Shown here one piece after another: positions 42,287 to 50,177 of a stretch of 52,114 bases of DNA. Each line of letters opens with the position of its first letter. The stretch's first letter is position 1. The DNA is from Candidatus Sulfopaludibacter sp. SbA3 (GTDB taxonomy: Bacteria > Acidobacteriota > Terriglobia > 20CM-2-55-15). The DNA lies in NCBI GenBank assembly GCA_945865815.1, contig CAMBFR010000016.1, positions 1 through 52,114 of the forward strand. The letters are read 5' to 3'. The notes below the pieces were generated by a model, which saw only the letters and a program-made list of their open reading frames with translations, was not told the origin of the DNA and did no database searches. The position numbers were made by a program, and so were the translations under genes.

Positions 42287-43681
42287 GAATTCAACGTAAC
42301 GCTCCCCCAGCCGCTCCGGCCGGAACTCCCCGCGGAATCTCTTCAAGGTCTCCTCCGCGTATTTAGCGCGTACCGACGGATTGCGGATCAGCCTGTCGGC
42401 GATATCCGGATACTCCGCTTCGCTTCGCGCAATCAGTTCAGGAATTCCAACCAGCTCGGCGCCGGAGTTGTAGTGCGAATCGGGGGGATACTTCAGCACG
42501 ACGATCGGTTTGCCGGCGCCCATTGCCTCGAGCAGCGAATGGCCTCCGGAATGGGGGAATGACGCCAGATAGACGTCCACCGTGGCAAGCAGCGGCGCCA
42601 CGTCGGACACGTGGCCGAGAAACCGAACGCGGGGGAGCACGCCTTCGGAATGAAGAAACGATCGCGCCGCTTTCACGTCGCCCGCCCCGGCGAAAAGATG
42701 AAAATGCTTCGGAAAGCGCTTGAGGATCTCGGCAAGCACTCTCAGGTATCCCGATCCCGATATCTTGTAGAGATTACCGAACGTCGCTGAGACGCTGCCG
42801 GCCGATTCGAGACCCATGCTGCGTCGATCAACATGGTCTGAGGCCTGCAGCCGGTCCTCGATGTCGGAGGCGAGCGGTATCCATTCGGACGGATGCGAAG
42901 AAAAGCGAGTGCGCTCCAGCGCATTCTGAAACAGGTGCACGAAGCCTTCGAACACGTCCGCATCCATTTCGCTGCCGTGGTTGACGTTGACCTGGATTGG
43001 CGCGGGGTGCATCGCCGCAACGCGGGCTGTGATCTGCTCGGAAAGGCTTCCATGGTAGAAGACCACCGGAATGCCGGAACTTCGAATCGCCGCGGCGATC
43101 CGGGTTGCCCGCTCCTGAAAATCTCCCTCTACAGACGCGATCGAGACAGCGGCATCGATCTCGAGCGGCTCGGATTGCGGAACGCCCGCGGGATTAAAGA
43201 ACCATGACGCGGCCCACTCCGTCGTAAAAATGGTGGATTGGACCCCCTGCCGCTTCAGGCTGCCTGCGAGCATCCGGACGTACTGCGTCGGCGCGTGTCC
43301 CGGCAACAAGCAACCCACGACGTGGGCTACCCGATCGACTGGGCCAATGCTCCCGGACGCCTGCGCAACACGCCCTTCGCTTGCCCATTCCTCAAAAATC
43401 TCCCCGATCCGGCGCACACGGCTTGAATCAAGTCCGGACAGAAGGGCGCGCTGGAAGTAGTCCATGGCCGTTCCCGGATCGTCCTTGAGAAAAAGACTCG
43501 CCACGCGGAATGCGACGTCGGCGAGCCTTTCCTTTTCCCCGGTGCGATGAAGAGCAAGCGTGTACGCGTGATTGATGATGTCGGATGTGTAGCCGGTCTC
43601 GCGCGCAGCCTTCTCCAACAACGGGACGGCGGCCTTGAAATCGCCGTTCTTCAGTGCCTCGAAAGCTTGTTCGTAACTCAC
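42251..43681 (-). CDS. GT4-like glycosyltransferase with N-terminal helical repeats
   Basis: A 476-residue protein with a GTG start. Residues 1-105 are helical and TPR-like (YEQAFEALKNGDFKAAVPLLEKAA). A GT-B glycosyltransferase follows: VVGCLLPGHAPTQY, VFYHGSLSEQITA, VSATFGNLYKISG, VRFLGHVSDVAPLLATVDVYL, FPHSGGHSLLEAMGAGKPIVV. The last is the family-4 donor-binding block with the conserved Glu. It resembles O-GlcNAc-transferase-like or capsule enzymes. TACAAT (43693-43688) lies six bases before the GTG, inside a dispersed repeat. The 3' end overlaps the SDR gene by 36 bases. Confidence 0.85.
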   Translation of the reverse strand: MSYEQAFEALKNGDFKAAVPLLEKAARETGYTSDIINHAYTLALHRTGEKERLADVAFRVASLFLKDDPGTAMDYFQRALLSGLDSSRVRRIGEIFEEWASEGRVAQASGSIGPVDRVAHVVGCLLPGHAPTQYVRMLAGSLKRQGVQSTIFTTEWAASWFFNPAGVPQSEPLEIDAAVSIASVEGDFQERATRIAAAIRSSGIPVVFYHGSLSEQITARVAAMHPAPIQVNVNHGSEMDADVFEGFVHLFQNALERTRFSSHPSEWIPLASDIEDRLQASDHVDRRSMGLESAGSVSATFGNLYKISGSGYLRVLAEILKRFPKHFHLFAGAGDVKAARSFLHSEGVLPRVRFLGHVSDVAPLLATVDVYLASFPHSGGHSLLEAMGAGKPIVVLKYPPDSHYNSGAELVGIPELIARSEAEYPDIADRLIRNPSVRAKYAEETLKRFRGEFRPERLGERYVEFLNRLSGARAGR

Positions 43682-43687
43682 GCGCGT

Positions 43688-43714
43688 ATTGTAGCCGCGG
43701 GCTTCACGCCGGCG
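43688..43714 (-). promoter_or_regulatory. TACAAT -10 box carried by a dispersed GC palindrome
   Basis: The repeat at 43691-43714 (plus: TGTAGCCGCGGGCTTCACGC...) matches the complement of the 26833-26856 hairpin with two mismatches. On the minus strand its end TACA plus the following AT forms TACAAT, placed six bases before the glycosyltransferase GTG. Confidence 0.45.
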
Positions 43715-43758
43715 TTCAATTTCCAGCGAACTTTTTCCGAAAGGTCAATGGAGGAGGC

Positions 43759-43875
43759 TTAGCTCTGGATTCCCTTTCGGGCGTCGAAATGGGCTTTGGC
43801 TCTGCGCTTCAAGCGAGCCTTTTTCTTTGCGCGGTTAACACGTCGGTTTCTCAGAATCTCGTACTTATTGGCCAT
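43759..43875 (-). CDS. 38-residue Lys/Arg-rich microprotein
   Basis: Starting at ATG 43875, the product begins MANKYEILRNRRVNRAKKKA, ends KGIQS, and has 15 Lys/Arg in 38 residues. AGGAAG lies two bases before the ATG, and a TATAAG box is a few bases farther upstream. The charge pattern is that of a small RNA-binding or ribosome-associated protein, but I recognise no family. It is divergent from selC: 32 bases separate its start from the mature tRNA 5' end. Its small size would make most gene finders skip it. Confidence 0.55.
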   Translation of the reverse strand: MANKYEILRNRRVNRAKKKARLKRRAKAHFDARKGIQS

Positions 43876-43893
43876 GTCTTCCTTATATTTCCT

Positions 43894-43899
43894 TATAAT
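43894..43899 (+). promoter_or_regulatory. -10 box (TATAAT) of selC
   Basis: A consensus TATAAT ends eight bases before the mature 5' end of the tRNA, so transcription would start almost at the first tRNA base. No good -35 is visible. Confidence 0.55.
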
Positions 43900-43907
43900 C
43901 CAAAATT

Positions 43908-44005
43908 GGAAGTGAGTAGGGTCCGGTGACTCTCCTGGCCTTCAAAGCCTGTGGGGCGTCGGGGAACCGACGTTCGGTGGGTTCGACTCCCACACACTTC
44001 CGCCA
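43908..44005 (+). tRNA. selC: tRNA-Sec (selenocysteine, anticodon TCA)
   Basis: A 98-base tRNA. The acceptor GGAAGTG pairs with CACTTCC (7 bp, eighth pair A-A mismatched) and is followed by discriminator G and an encoded CCA. The anticodon loop CTTCAAA carries TCA (43942-43944), reading UGA. The long variable arm CGTCGG-GGAA-CCGACG is a perfect 6-bp stem, the T arm is GTGGG-TTCGACT-CCCAC, and the D arm contains CCGGTGA. Overall it aligns closely with E. coli selC. The organism therefore should insert selenocysteine at some UGA codons. No selA, selB or selD is in the window. Confidence 0.95.
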
Positions 44006-44009
44006 AACT

Positions 44010-44366
44010 TCACTGCTTCGCAGGCTTCATCGAGGCCAGTGCCTTGGCCTCATCTTCGTAGGTGTCGAAGACTGTCAGCAGCTTGGTCATCTGGAGCAGG
44101 TCTTTCGCCTTCGCCGTCAGATGCAGCAGCTTCACATCGCCCTGCTTGTTCCGGACAGTAGTATAAGCCGATACCAGCTCACCCAGGCCGGAACTGTCAA
44201 TGTAGCCAACGTCGCCCAGATTCAGGATAAAATACTTGACGCCCTGACTGATTTGCACACGAAGCGTCTCTCTAAGCAGAAGGACAGGTTCACCAATTGT
44301 CAGTCTGCCCGACATATCTATAATCACGACGCCATCCGCTGTCCTGGTCTTTAAACTCAGACTCAT
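44010..44366 (-). CDS. STAS-domain anti-sigma-factor antagonist
   Basis: A 118-residue single-domain STAS protein of the SpoIIAA/RsbV type. VVIIDMSGRLTIGEP leads to YFILNLGDVGYIDSSGLGEL, where Ser58/Ser59 is the site normally phosphorylated by an anti-sigma kinase. It would control a partner kinase/anti-sigma factor by partner switching; none is adjacent. GGAGG lies before the ATG. It is convergent with selC, with four bases between the ends. Confidence 0.92.
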   Translation of the reverse strand: MSLSLKTRTADGVVIIDMSGRLTIGEPVLLLRETLRVQISQGVKYFILNLGDVGYIDSSGLGELVSAYTTVRNKQGDVKLLHLTAKAKDLLQMTKLLTVFDTYEDEAKALASMKPAKQ

Positions 44367-44604
44367 ACGTCCTCCAAAACTCTATTCGCCCCCCACCATC
44401 GATGCCGCCCAAACAGTAAGTAAAGGCGGGTAGCTTATCTTTTATCAGCCGGGACTTTCAAGGCCTTTGAAGCCGGGCCGTCATTTACCTTACAATCTAA
44501 AAAGTCTCTTCTCCAGAACCCATGCCGGTCTGCGGCGCTGGGCATAGCCATTAGGTAGATGAGCGGCTGCGAATGCAAGCCCGATAGGGCGCGGCCATCA
44601 AGGA

Positions 44605-46587
44605 ATGACGTCTGGTACTGAGATCCACTTTCAGATGATGCAAAGTTACTTCACAAGGCTCCTCATCGTTGCAGGCCTTTTTCTTCTGTTGCTGGGCGCC
44701 GGTGTGCTCATGACCCAGGAGGGCGGCCGCGCGCCCCTTAACCCGGAACCTGTAGCTGCGGCAACGGGCATCTATGACTTGTCGTTGTCTCCCGACGGCA
44801 GGTCCATCGCATTCATCTCGACCCAGAGCGGAAGTTCCGAAATCTGGATCGCAAACGTGGCAGGTGGCCAGCCCCGGCGGATTACCGGTACTTCCGGAAT
44901 TAAAAAACAGATTCGCTGGTCGAACGATGGGAAATGGATCGCGTACGTCGCGGTGCGCCCCGGAAAGGCCGGCGACATTCGTCTGGTCAACGCCGTTGAC
45001 GGAAATGAAGTCGCCGTCACAGAAACAACGGAGGACGAGCGTCAACCCACATGGTCACCTGATAGCCGCTCAATCGCGTTCACCGAACGAGCCACGGGAA
45101 GGAACCGGATCGCCATCGCCGATGTAGAATCGCTCGAGGTCAGGACTCTGGTCGAGGTTGCCGCGTCCAACCTGCAATGGTCGCCCGACGGCAAGGCGAT
45201 CGTGTTCGTATCGGATCCCCTGTTATCCGATGACAAGCGTGACAATGACGACCTTTTTGTAATTTCCGCTGAGGGTGGCTCCCCGAGACTGCTCACGCCC
45301 GGCACTCAACGCTTCCGCGATTACGCACCTTCATGGTCGCCCGATTCGCGCAACATCGCCTATGCGTCGGAGAGTTCCGGCTACAGCAATATCTACATCG
45401 TGGATACACAAGGCGGGTCTCGGCGGCGGCTGACCAATGAAGACGTTGAGAGTTTTGCTCCCAAGTGGTCACCGGACGGACGAAGCATTGCGTACGTGCG
45501 CAACGAAAGTGCGCAGTTCCATATATGGGTGACACCGGCTGAGGGCGGGGTCGCGTCGAAAATCTCCGATCGCGACGGAGTGAACGGCGGTATCGAGGAG
45601 GAGGATGCGAATCCGCGCGGAGCGCTGCAGTGGTCCGCCGAAGCAGACCGGATCGCATTCACCCACTCGGATCCGGGGCGTACATCCGATCTGTGGATCG
45701 CCGGGCTTGATGGAACTCGCGCACTGCAGGTGACCAACTCCATGCCGCCCGAATTGCGGCGCGAAACGCGCTTCGTATCCCCGGAGTTATTGGCTTACCG
45801 AAGCTTCGATGGTCAGGAGATTTCAGCGCTCCTATACAAGCCGCGGGGCTTCAAACCCAGGGCCGGGCACCCCGCACTGCTGGTATTCCGCGACACTGTG
45901 GACGGCCAACACACAAGGAACTGGGATCCATTTATTCAGTTCTTCGTCAGCGATGGCTATGTTGTGTTTGCTCCCAATGTGCGGGGATCTTCAGGTCACG
46001 GCAAAGAGTATCGCCAGATGATCTTTGAGCATGGCGGCGACTACGACGTTCGCGACGCGTTCATCGGCCTGGACCGGCTTTCTTCCGAGGGCCTCATCGA
46101 TGCCGAGCGCGTGGGCGTCTTCGGCGCAGGGACAGGCGGATTCCTCGCAACTACCGCGATCATCAAGGATGAAACACGTTTCAAGGCTGCAGTTTGCCTC
46201 TACGGGATCGTGGACGCGGTCACGGCCGTGTCCTACCCAGGCATGGCGGCGTGGGCGCGTTACATGATCGGCTCATCGCCGATGACGGCGCCGCTTCCCT
46301 ATTTCGAACGTTCGCTCGTCAATTTCGTCGATAAACTGCGCACCCCTATTATCTTTCTCTACACCGGGGGCGACCCATCCACGCCCTTCCAGCAGCTTCA
46401 ACAATTCGCTGTTCAAGCCGAGGTGAAGGGAAAGTGGTTCGACTACCGGGTTTTTGAGAACGAATCCGAAGGCTGGCGATACTGGCGGCCGAATAATCTG
46501 CGCCTATCCCTCGAGGCAATGGACGCTCTCTTTGAAAAACACCTGCTCGGACGCGACAGAGAAATCCGCCTAGGCCGGAACAGATAA
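44605..46587 (+). CDS. S9-like beta-propeller/hydrolase protein lacking catalytic Ser and His
   Basis: A 660-residue protein anchored by one N-terminal helix (about 18-36). WD40-like/TolB propeller repeats cover about 50-390 (LSLSPDGRSIAFIS, WSPDSRSIAFTE, WSPDGRSIAYVR). A prolyl-oligopeptidase-type alpha/beta-hydrolase domain covers about 400-650. The fold is clear (VVFAPNVRGSSGHGKEY, ...LRTPIIFLYTGGDPSTP with the usual Asp). The nucleophile elbow reads GVFGAGTGGF, where GxSxGG is normal, and the His position reads ENESEGW in place of EGHGW. Two of three catalytic residues are gone, so it is likely a non-peptidase binding protein. The ATG at 44635 is an alternative start. Confidence 0.85.
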   Translation: MTSGTEIHFQMMQSYFTRLLIVAGLFLLLLGAGVLMTQEGGRAPLNPEPVAAATGIYDLSLSPDGRSIAFISTQSGSSEIWIANVAGGQPRRITGTSGIKKQIRWSNDGKWIAYVAVRPGKAGDIRLVNAVDGNEVAVTETTEDERQPTWSPDSRSIAFTERATGRNRIAIADVESLEVRTLVEVAASNLQWSPDGKAIVFVSDPLLSDDKRDNDDLFVISAEGGSPRLLTPGTQRFRDYAPSWSPDSRNIAYASESSGYSNIYIVDTQGGSRRRLTNEDVESFAPKWSPDGRSIAYVRNESAQFHIWVTPAEGGVASKISDRDGVNGGIEEEDANPRGALQWSAEADRIAFTHSDPGRTSDLWIAGLDGTRALQVTNSMPPELRRETRFVSPELLAYRSFDGQEISALLYKPRGFKPRAGHPALLVFRDTVDGQHTRNWDPFIQFFVSDGYVVFAPNVRGSSGHGKEYRQMIFEHGGDYDVRDAFIGLDRLSSEGLIDAERVGVFGAGTGGFLATTAIIKDETRFKAAVCLYGIVDAVTAVSYPGMAAWARYMIGSSPMTAPLPYFERSLVNFVDKLRTPIIFLYTGGDPSTPFQQLQQFAVQAEVKGKWFDYRVFENESEGWRYWRPNNLRLSLEAMDALFEKHLLGRDREIRLGRNR

Positions 46588-47469
46588 GACGGCCCGGAAC
46601 GCAGACTCCAGATCCGGGTGTTGGAACTTGAATCCCGTTGCAACCAGTTTTGCGGGCTCAACGCGTGCGCTTGCCAGCAGCAACCCTTCAGCCATTTCAC
46701 CCAGCGCAATTCGTGCCGCAAAGGCCGGCAATGGGAAAATCGTGGGGCGGGAAAGAGCCCGGCCGAGCGCCTTTGTAAAGTCGCGATTGGTTACCGGGAG
46801 AGGTGATACAGCATTGACCGGGCCGTGCAGTGTTGCTACCTCGACGCAGTGCAGGATTACCGCGCACAGGTCGGATAGCGTAATCCAGCTCATATACTGT
46901 TGCCCCGATCCGATTCTGCCGCCGACGCCCATCTTGAACGGAAGAAGCATTTTGCCAAGCGCTCCTCCCTTGCTGCTGAGTACGAGCCCCGTTCGGATTT
47001 GAACTACGCGGATTCCCTTTTTCCTGGCAGGATCGGTTGAAGCCTCCCATTGACGGCACACGCCGGGGAGGAATCCGGTGCCCGGAGCGCTGTCCTCACG
47101 CAACACTTCACTTCCACGGTCCCCGTAGTAACCGATCGCCGATGCGCTGACCAGGACACGCGGAGGCCGCGCCACTCCGGCAAGTGTTTCGGAAAGCAGC
47201 TCGGTTCCCCTCACACGGCTGTCGCGTATCCGCGCCTTGCGGGACGCGGTCCAGCGTCCGGCGGCGATGTTCTCGCCCGCCAGATGAACCACTGCATCGT
47301 ATCCCTCCACGCCGGCACGGTCGATAGCGCCGGCGTCAGGATTCCAGAGAACGGATCCCGGCGGGCCACTCGACCGGACAAGCCTATGCACGTCGTGACC
47401 CGCGCCGGAAAGAAATGGCGCCAGGGCAGATCCCACCAGGCCGGTTGATCCGGATATAAGAACTCGCAT
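46570..47469 (-). CDS. TIGR01777-family SDR (YfcH-like)
   Basis: A 299-residue extended SDR of the TIGR01777 group. It starts with the nucleotide motif ISGSTGLVGSALAPFL, then VVHLAGENIAAGRWT, SASAIGYYGDRGSE (family hallmark), VQIRTGLVLSSKGGALGKML and the C-terminal DUF1731-type part. The role of YfcH-like proteins is unsettled. TAAAAT (47481-47476) ends six bases before the ATG with no Shine-Dalgarno site. Its 3' end overlaps the convergent S9-like gene by 18 bases. Confidence 0.92.
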   Translation of the reverse strand: MRVLISGSTGLVGSALAPFLSGAGHDVHRLVRSSGPPGSVLWNPDAGAIDRAGVEGYDAVVHLAGENIAAGRWTASRKARIRDSRVRGTELLSETLAGVARPPRVLVSASAIGYYGDRGSEVLREDSAPGTGFLPGVCRQWEASTDPARKKGIRVVQIRTGLVLSSKGGALGKMLLPFKMGVGGRIGSGQQYMSWITLSDLCAVILHCVEVATLHGPVNAVSPLPVTNRDFTKALGRALSRPTIFPLPAFAARIALGEMAEGLLLASARVEPAKLVATGFKFQHPDLESAFRAVLSVPA

Positions 47470-47505
47470 TTGATAATTTTACTGCCGGCTAGTTCGACGC
47501 GGGAA

Positions 47506-47966
47506 TCAATGTGACTTTCGAACGAAATATTTTTCGAGGCCGGCCTTGGGAAACGCGTAACCGTAGTGGAAATTGCCATCCGGTTCGAGCGTGGGATGAT
47601 CGTGCACGAAAACCTGAAGATCGCGGCTCACGACAAACATGTGGAACAGCCGTTCGTGAATCATTTGAAACTGCGTCACGGGGCGGGTCTTCCACGGGTC
47701 GTGGACGGAAAATACCAGGTCCGCACGAGCGCCCGGTTTAGGCGGGCGGGGCGTGATGTCGAAATCCAGATGGTACTCAACCGGGGTAGGGATGCCGTTG
47801 ACAGCTTCATCCCACAACGGCTGCAATTACCGGGTGTGTGAGAACGGACGTCGGGATCCATCGGACAGATGTAAACCGTACCGTCCAGGGGTGATTTTCC
47901 GGCAGGCTCCTGCGCCCATAACGAAACAACAAGAACGAGTATCAAAAATCCGATTCTTGTGCCCAT
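47506..47966 (-). pseudogene. Heavy-metal-binding-domain secreted protein, frameshifted and truncated
   Basis: From ATG 47966: signal peptide (MGTRIGFLILVLVVSLWA), then the metal-binding motif YICPMDPDVRSHTPG-NCSRCGMKL. Immediately after it the frame changes. The next frame carries VNGIPTPVEYHLDFDITPRP, then ...FQMIHERLFHMFVVSRDLQVFVHDHP, the usual second part of this family. A one-base loss near 47800-47805 explains it. The second frame also stops early at 47508-47506 (after KYFVRKSH), short of the usual C-terminus. The gene is probably dead, unless the frameshift is a sequencing error. Confidence 0.75.
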
Positions 47967-47996
47967 TCTATCGGTTGCATTGCCTGCCGGACAAAA

Positions 47997-48812
47997 TTAC
48001 AGCGGGTTGTCCGGAGTGGCAATTGTCCGCCACATATGCGCGACCGGGCTGTTGTCGTTGCCGAGACCTTCTTTCGGATTTTTGAAATGCCGTCCGATGA
48101 CATCCGCAAAAGGCTCGATCGTCACAACCACGCCGGGTTCGAACGCGTAGAGATCGTTCACGGTCACCATGCGTGAGTCCATGTACCATTTGTGATCCTT
48201 GGCGTACTTGTAGGCCGCTTCAATATGCGGCCCCGGGACGTAGTCTTCGCCAAACATGCTCCGGTACAAATCCGGATACTCGTAACCGTTTTTGGTATCC
48301 GCGTAGAAGCGAAGCGCCTGATGGTAACGGATTGCAAACGCCGTCCTCTCCGGAACGTAAGGAGCGTAGAGGTCTGCTCCCCACCAGCCGTGATCGGTTT
48401 TCATCAGGACTTGAACCGTATCGTGGAGGAGACATGCCAGAATCACCTCTTCCGACATGCCGGTTTTCAGGGCCCGATTGGCGCTCTGGAAGACGTGGTT
48501 CGAGAACTGGCCGAAGCGCAGCCGGAAAAAATCGTGCAGGTTCGGCTTCGCCGGCATCGGCTCAAGTTTCTTGACCTTGGAATCCGCAGAGGTCACTAGA
48601 AAAGCGCTTCCCACGCCTCTGCGGTAGTGTCGCGTTTCGATCTGGGTTTCTATCTGTGCTGCTGTTGGAAATTTTCTGGCCGGCGTTGCCGGCGTATTCA
48701 ACTGCAGACTCATGTATGTCTCGAGCGCTTCGGCCCGCGCTTCATGGCTCATCAGCTTGACCGCGGCCGCGCCGCCCAGGCTGGCAATGAAATGTCTTCG
48801 ATCGAGTTGCAT
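47997..48812 (-). CDS. Tat-exported HD-domain-like protein
   Basis: A 271-residue protein beginning MQLDRRHFIASLGGAAAVKL, a twin-arginine signal. The core has HDFFRLRFGQFSNH, then LACLLHDTVQVLMKTDHGWWGADL and AIRYHQALRFYAD. This spacing of His, HD, DH and His resembles HD-fold di-iron oxygenases such as PhnZ/MIOX, although LLHD is followed by TVQ and not by IGH. Tat export suits a folded metalloprotein. GGAGG lies nine bases before the ATG. It follows the copper/haem protein gene by 41 bases and is likely in its operon. The function is unproven. Confidence 0.7.
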   Translation of the reverse strand: MQLDRRHFIASLGGAAAVKLMSHEARAEALETYMSLQLNTPATPARKFPTAAQIETQIETRHYRRGVGSAFLVTSADSKVKKLEPMPAKPNLHDFFRLRFGQFSNHVFQSANRALKTGMSEEVILACLLHDTVQVLMKTDHGWWGADLYAPYVPERTAFAIRYHQALRFYADTKNGYEYPDLYRSMFGEDYVPGPHIEAAYKYAKDHKWYMDSRMVTVNDLYAFEPGVVVTIEPFADVIGRHFKNPKEGLGNDNSPVAHMWRTIATPDNPL

Positions 48813-48853
48813 GGTTAGTGACCTCCGCCTATTTCCGTTTATTCTGCCTGCTG

Positions 48854-50140
48854 CTATCGCCGGCTCAGTGTTCCCGTAGTAAATGCCTCATTGGGGGCAA
48901 TCTGGATAGGTTTTGTGTCGCTTGAATTCTGGTCGTTGACTTCACTCCAGGTGATGTAGATCACGTGCATTTCCTGCCAGATCTGTTGTCCGAATTCCAC
49001 CGGAACCTGCGGATTCGGGTTGAACGGGTTCGCCGGTGAATTGTCGTAGTTTGCGACAAACTCCAACAGGGCGCCCTTGGGAACTGTGACTGGCTCCGCA
49101 AGCACATAGTAGTTCTGCCAGCCATCGTCCCACCGAGGGATGTTGAGCAGAATTTTCCGTGTGCCGTCGGGCAGAATGAGCGACGCCGTCCCGTTCTTTC
49201 CACGAAGGTGCATATGCGGGCGCAGGCCGTGGATGCGGGAATCCTTCGCAAACTGGAAAACCGTGATGCCTTCATGAGCGCGCACCATCGGCGGTATCAG
49301 CAGATTGCCGTTGGACAGGACGGTCGTGTTTACCATGGTGTGCACGGGCTTCTTTGCGAGCTTGAACCCGACCTTCGTCAGGTCCATCTGCTCCTTGCCA
49401 TTCGCCTGGTAATGCATTCCGAACACGAGACGGGAGCCTTTTCGGACGAACTTGCCGTAACCCTCTCGCCAGATCATGGCGTCGAGCCCGGGTGAATAGA
49501 GATGCATGTTGCCCTGAGACATTGCGTTTGCCGTTTCACCGGGCGCGATGACGCCCACGGTTGCGTGGTGCACGACCTGGCGGCTTCCGGGACGCACCTC
49601 GATGGCCTCGATCCACGTGTCTTCCGGGAAGACATACTCACTATCCAGAGTCACCCAGGGCATATCGCCTTTCGCCTGGACCTTGAAGGCCTCGCGCATA
49701 TTGACGACCAGATCAGGAACTCCAATCTGCCACCCATCAACAAACGACGGCGCCGGAAGCAGATCTGCCGGATTGCCTTCTTTAGTGCCGCCATCGATCC
49801 ACGAAACAATTGTCTGGACGTCTTTGTCGCTTAATCGACGGTTATTCCGGAATTCTCCAAAATGCGGATCGGCCTGCCATGGCGGCATTCTGTGGAGCGC
49901 CACCGCCTGCCGGATTGCTCTTGCCCACGGGCGAACCTGACTGTATGTGAGCAACTGCATTGGCCCGATTTCCCCCGCGCGGTGACAGTAAACGCAATTT
50001 GCATAGAGGATCGGTGCGACATCCTTAGTAAAGGTTACGTCCTCCGGTGGGGCGGAAGTGACGGCGTTCTGCCCTGTAAGGCTGGACGGAAAACCGAGCG
50101 CCAGTACTGCCCACGCCAACATTGTTACCATTCGCCACAT
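48854..50140 (-). CDS. Secreted haem c / copper monooxygenase-like protein
   Basis: A 428-residue exported protein. Signal peptide 1-23, then a cytochrome-c-like domain with CVYCH (near 49-53), HRMPPWQADPHFGEF and IVSWIDGG. From about residue 140 it resembles copper type II ascorbate-dependent monooxygenases, with His pairs in RQVVHHATVG, FGMHYQANG, LRPHMHLRGK and QEMHVIY. Such cytochrome-fused forms are common in Acidobacteriota and related groups. It may oxidise an organic substrate in the periplasm. GGAG precedes the ATG. Genes on both sides are also exported. Confidence 0.85.
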   Translation of the reverse strand: MWRMVTMLAWAVLALGFPSSLTGQNAVTSAPPEDVTFTKDVAPILYANCVYCHRAGEIGPMQLLTYSQVRPWARAIRQAVALHRMPPWQADPHFGEFRNNRRLSDKDVQTIVSWIDGGTKEGNPADLLPAPSFVDGWQIGVPDLVVNMREAFKVQAKGDMPWVTLDSEYVFPEDTWIEAIEVRPGSRQVVHHATVGVIAPGETANAMSQGNMHLYSPGLDAMIWREGYGKFVRKGSRLVFGMHYQANGKEQMDLTKVGFKLAKKPVHTMVNTTVLSNGNLLIPPMVRAHEGITVFQFAKDSRIHGLRPHMHLRGKNGTASLILPDGTRKILLNIPRWDDGWQNYYVLAEPVTVPKGALLEFVANYDNSPANPFNPNPQVPVEFGQQIWQEMHVIYITWSEVNDQNSSDTKPIQIAPNEAFTTGTLSRR

Positions 50141-50177
50141 ATAATCTCCTCAACCGCCGATTTCGCCGGCGAACTGC

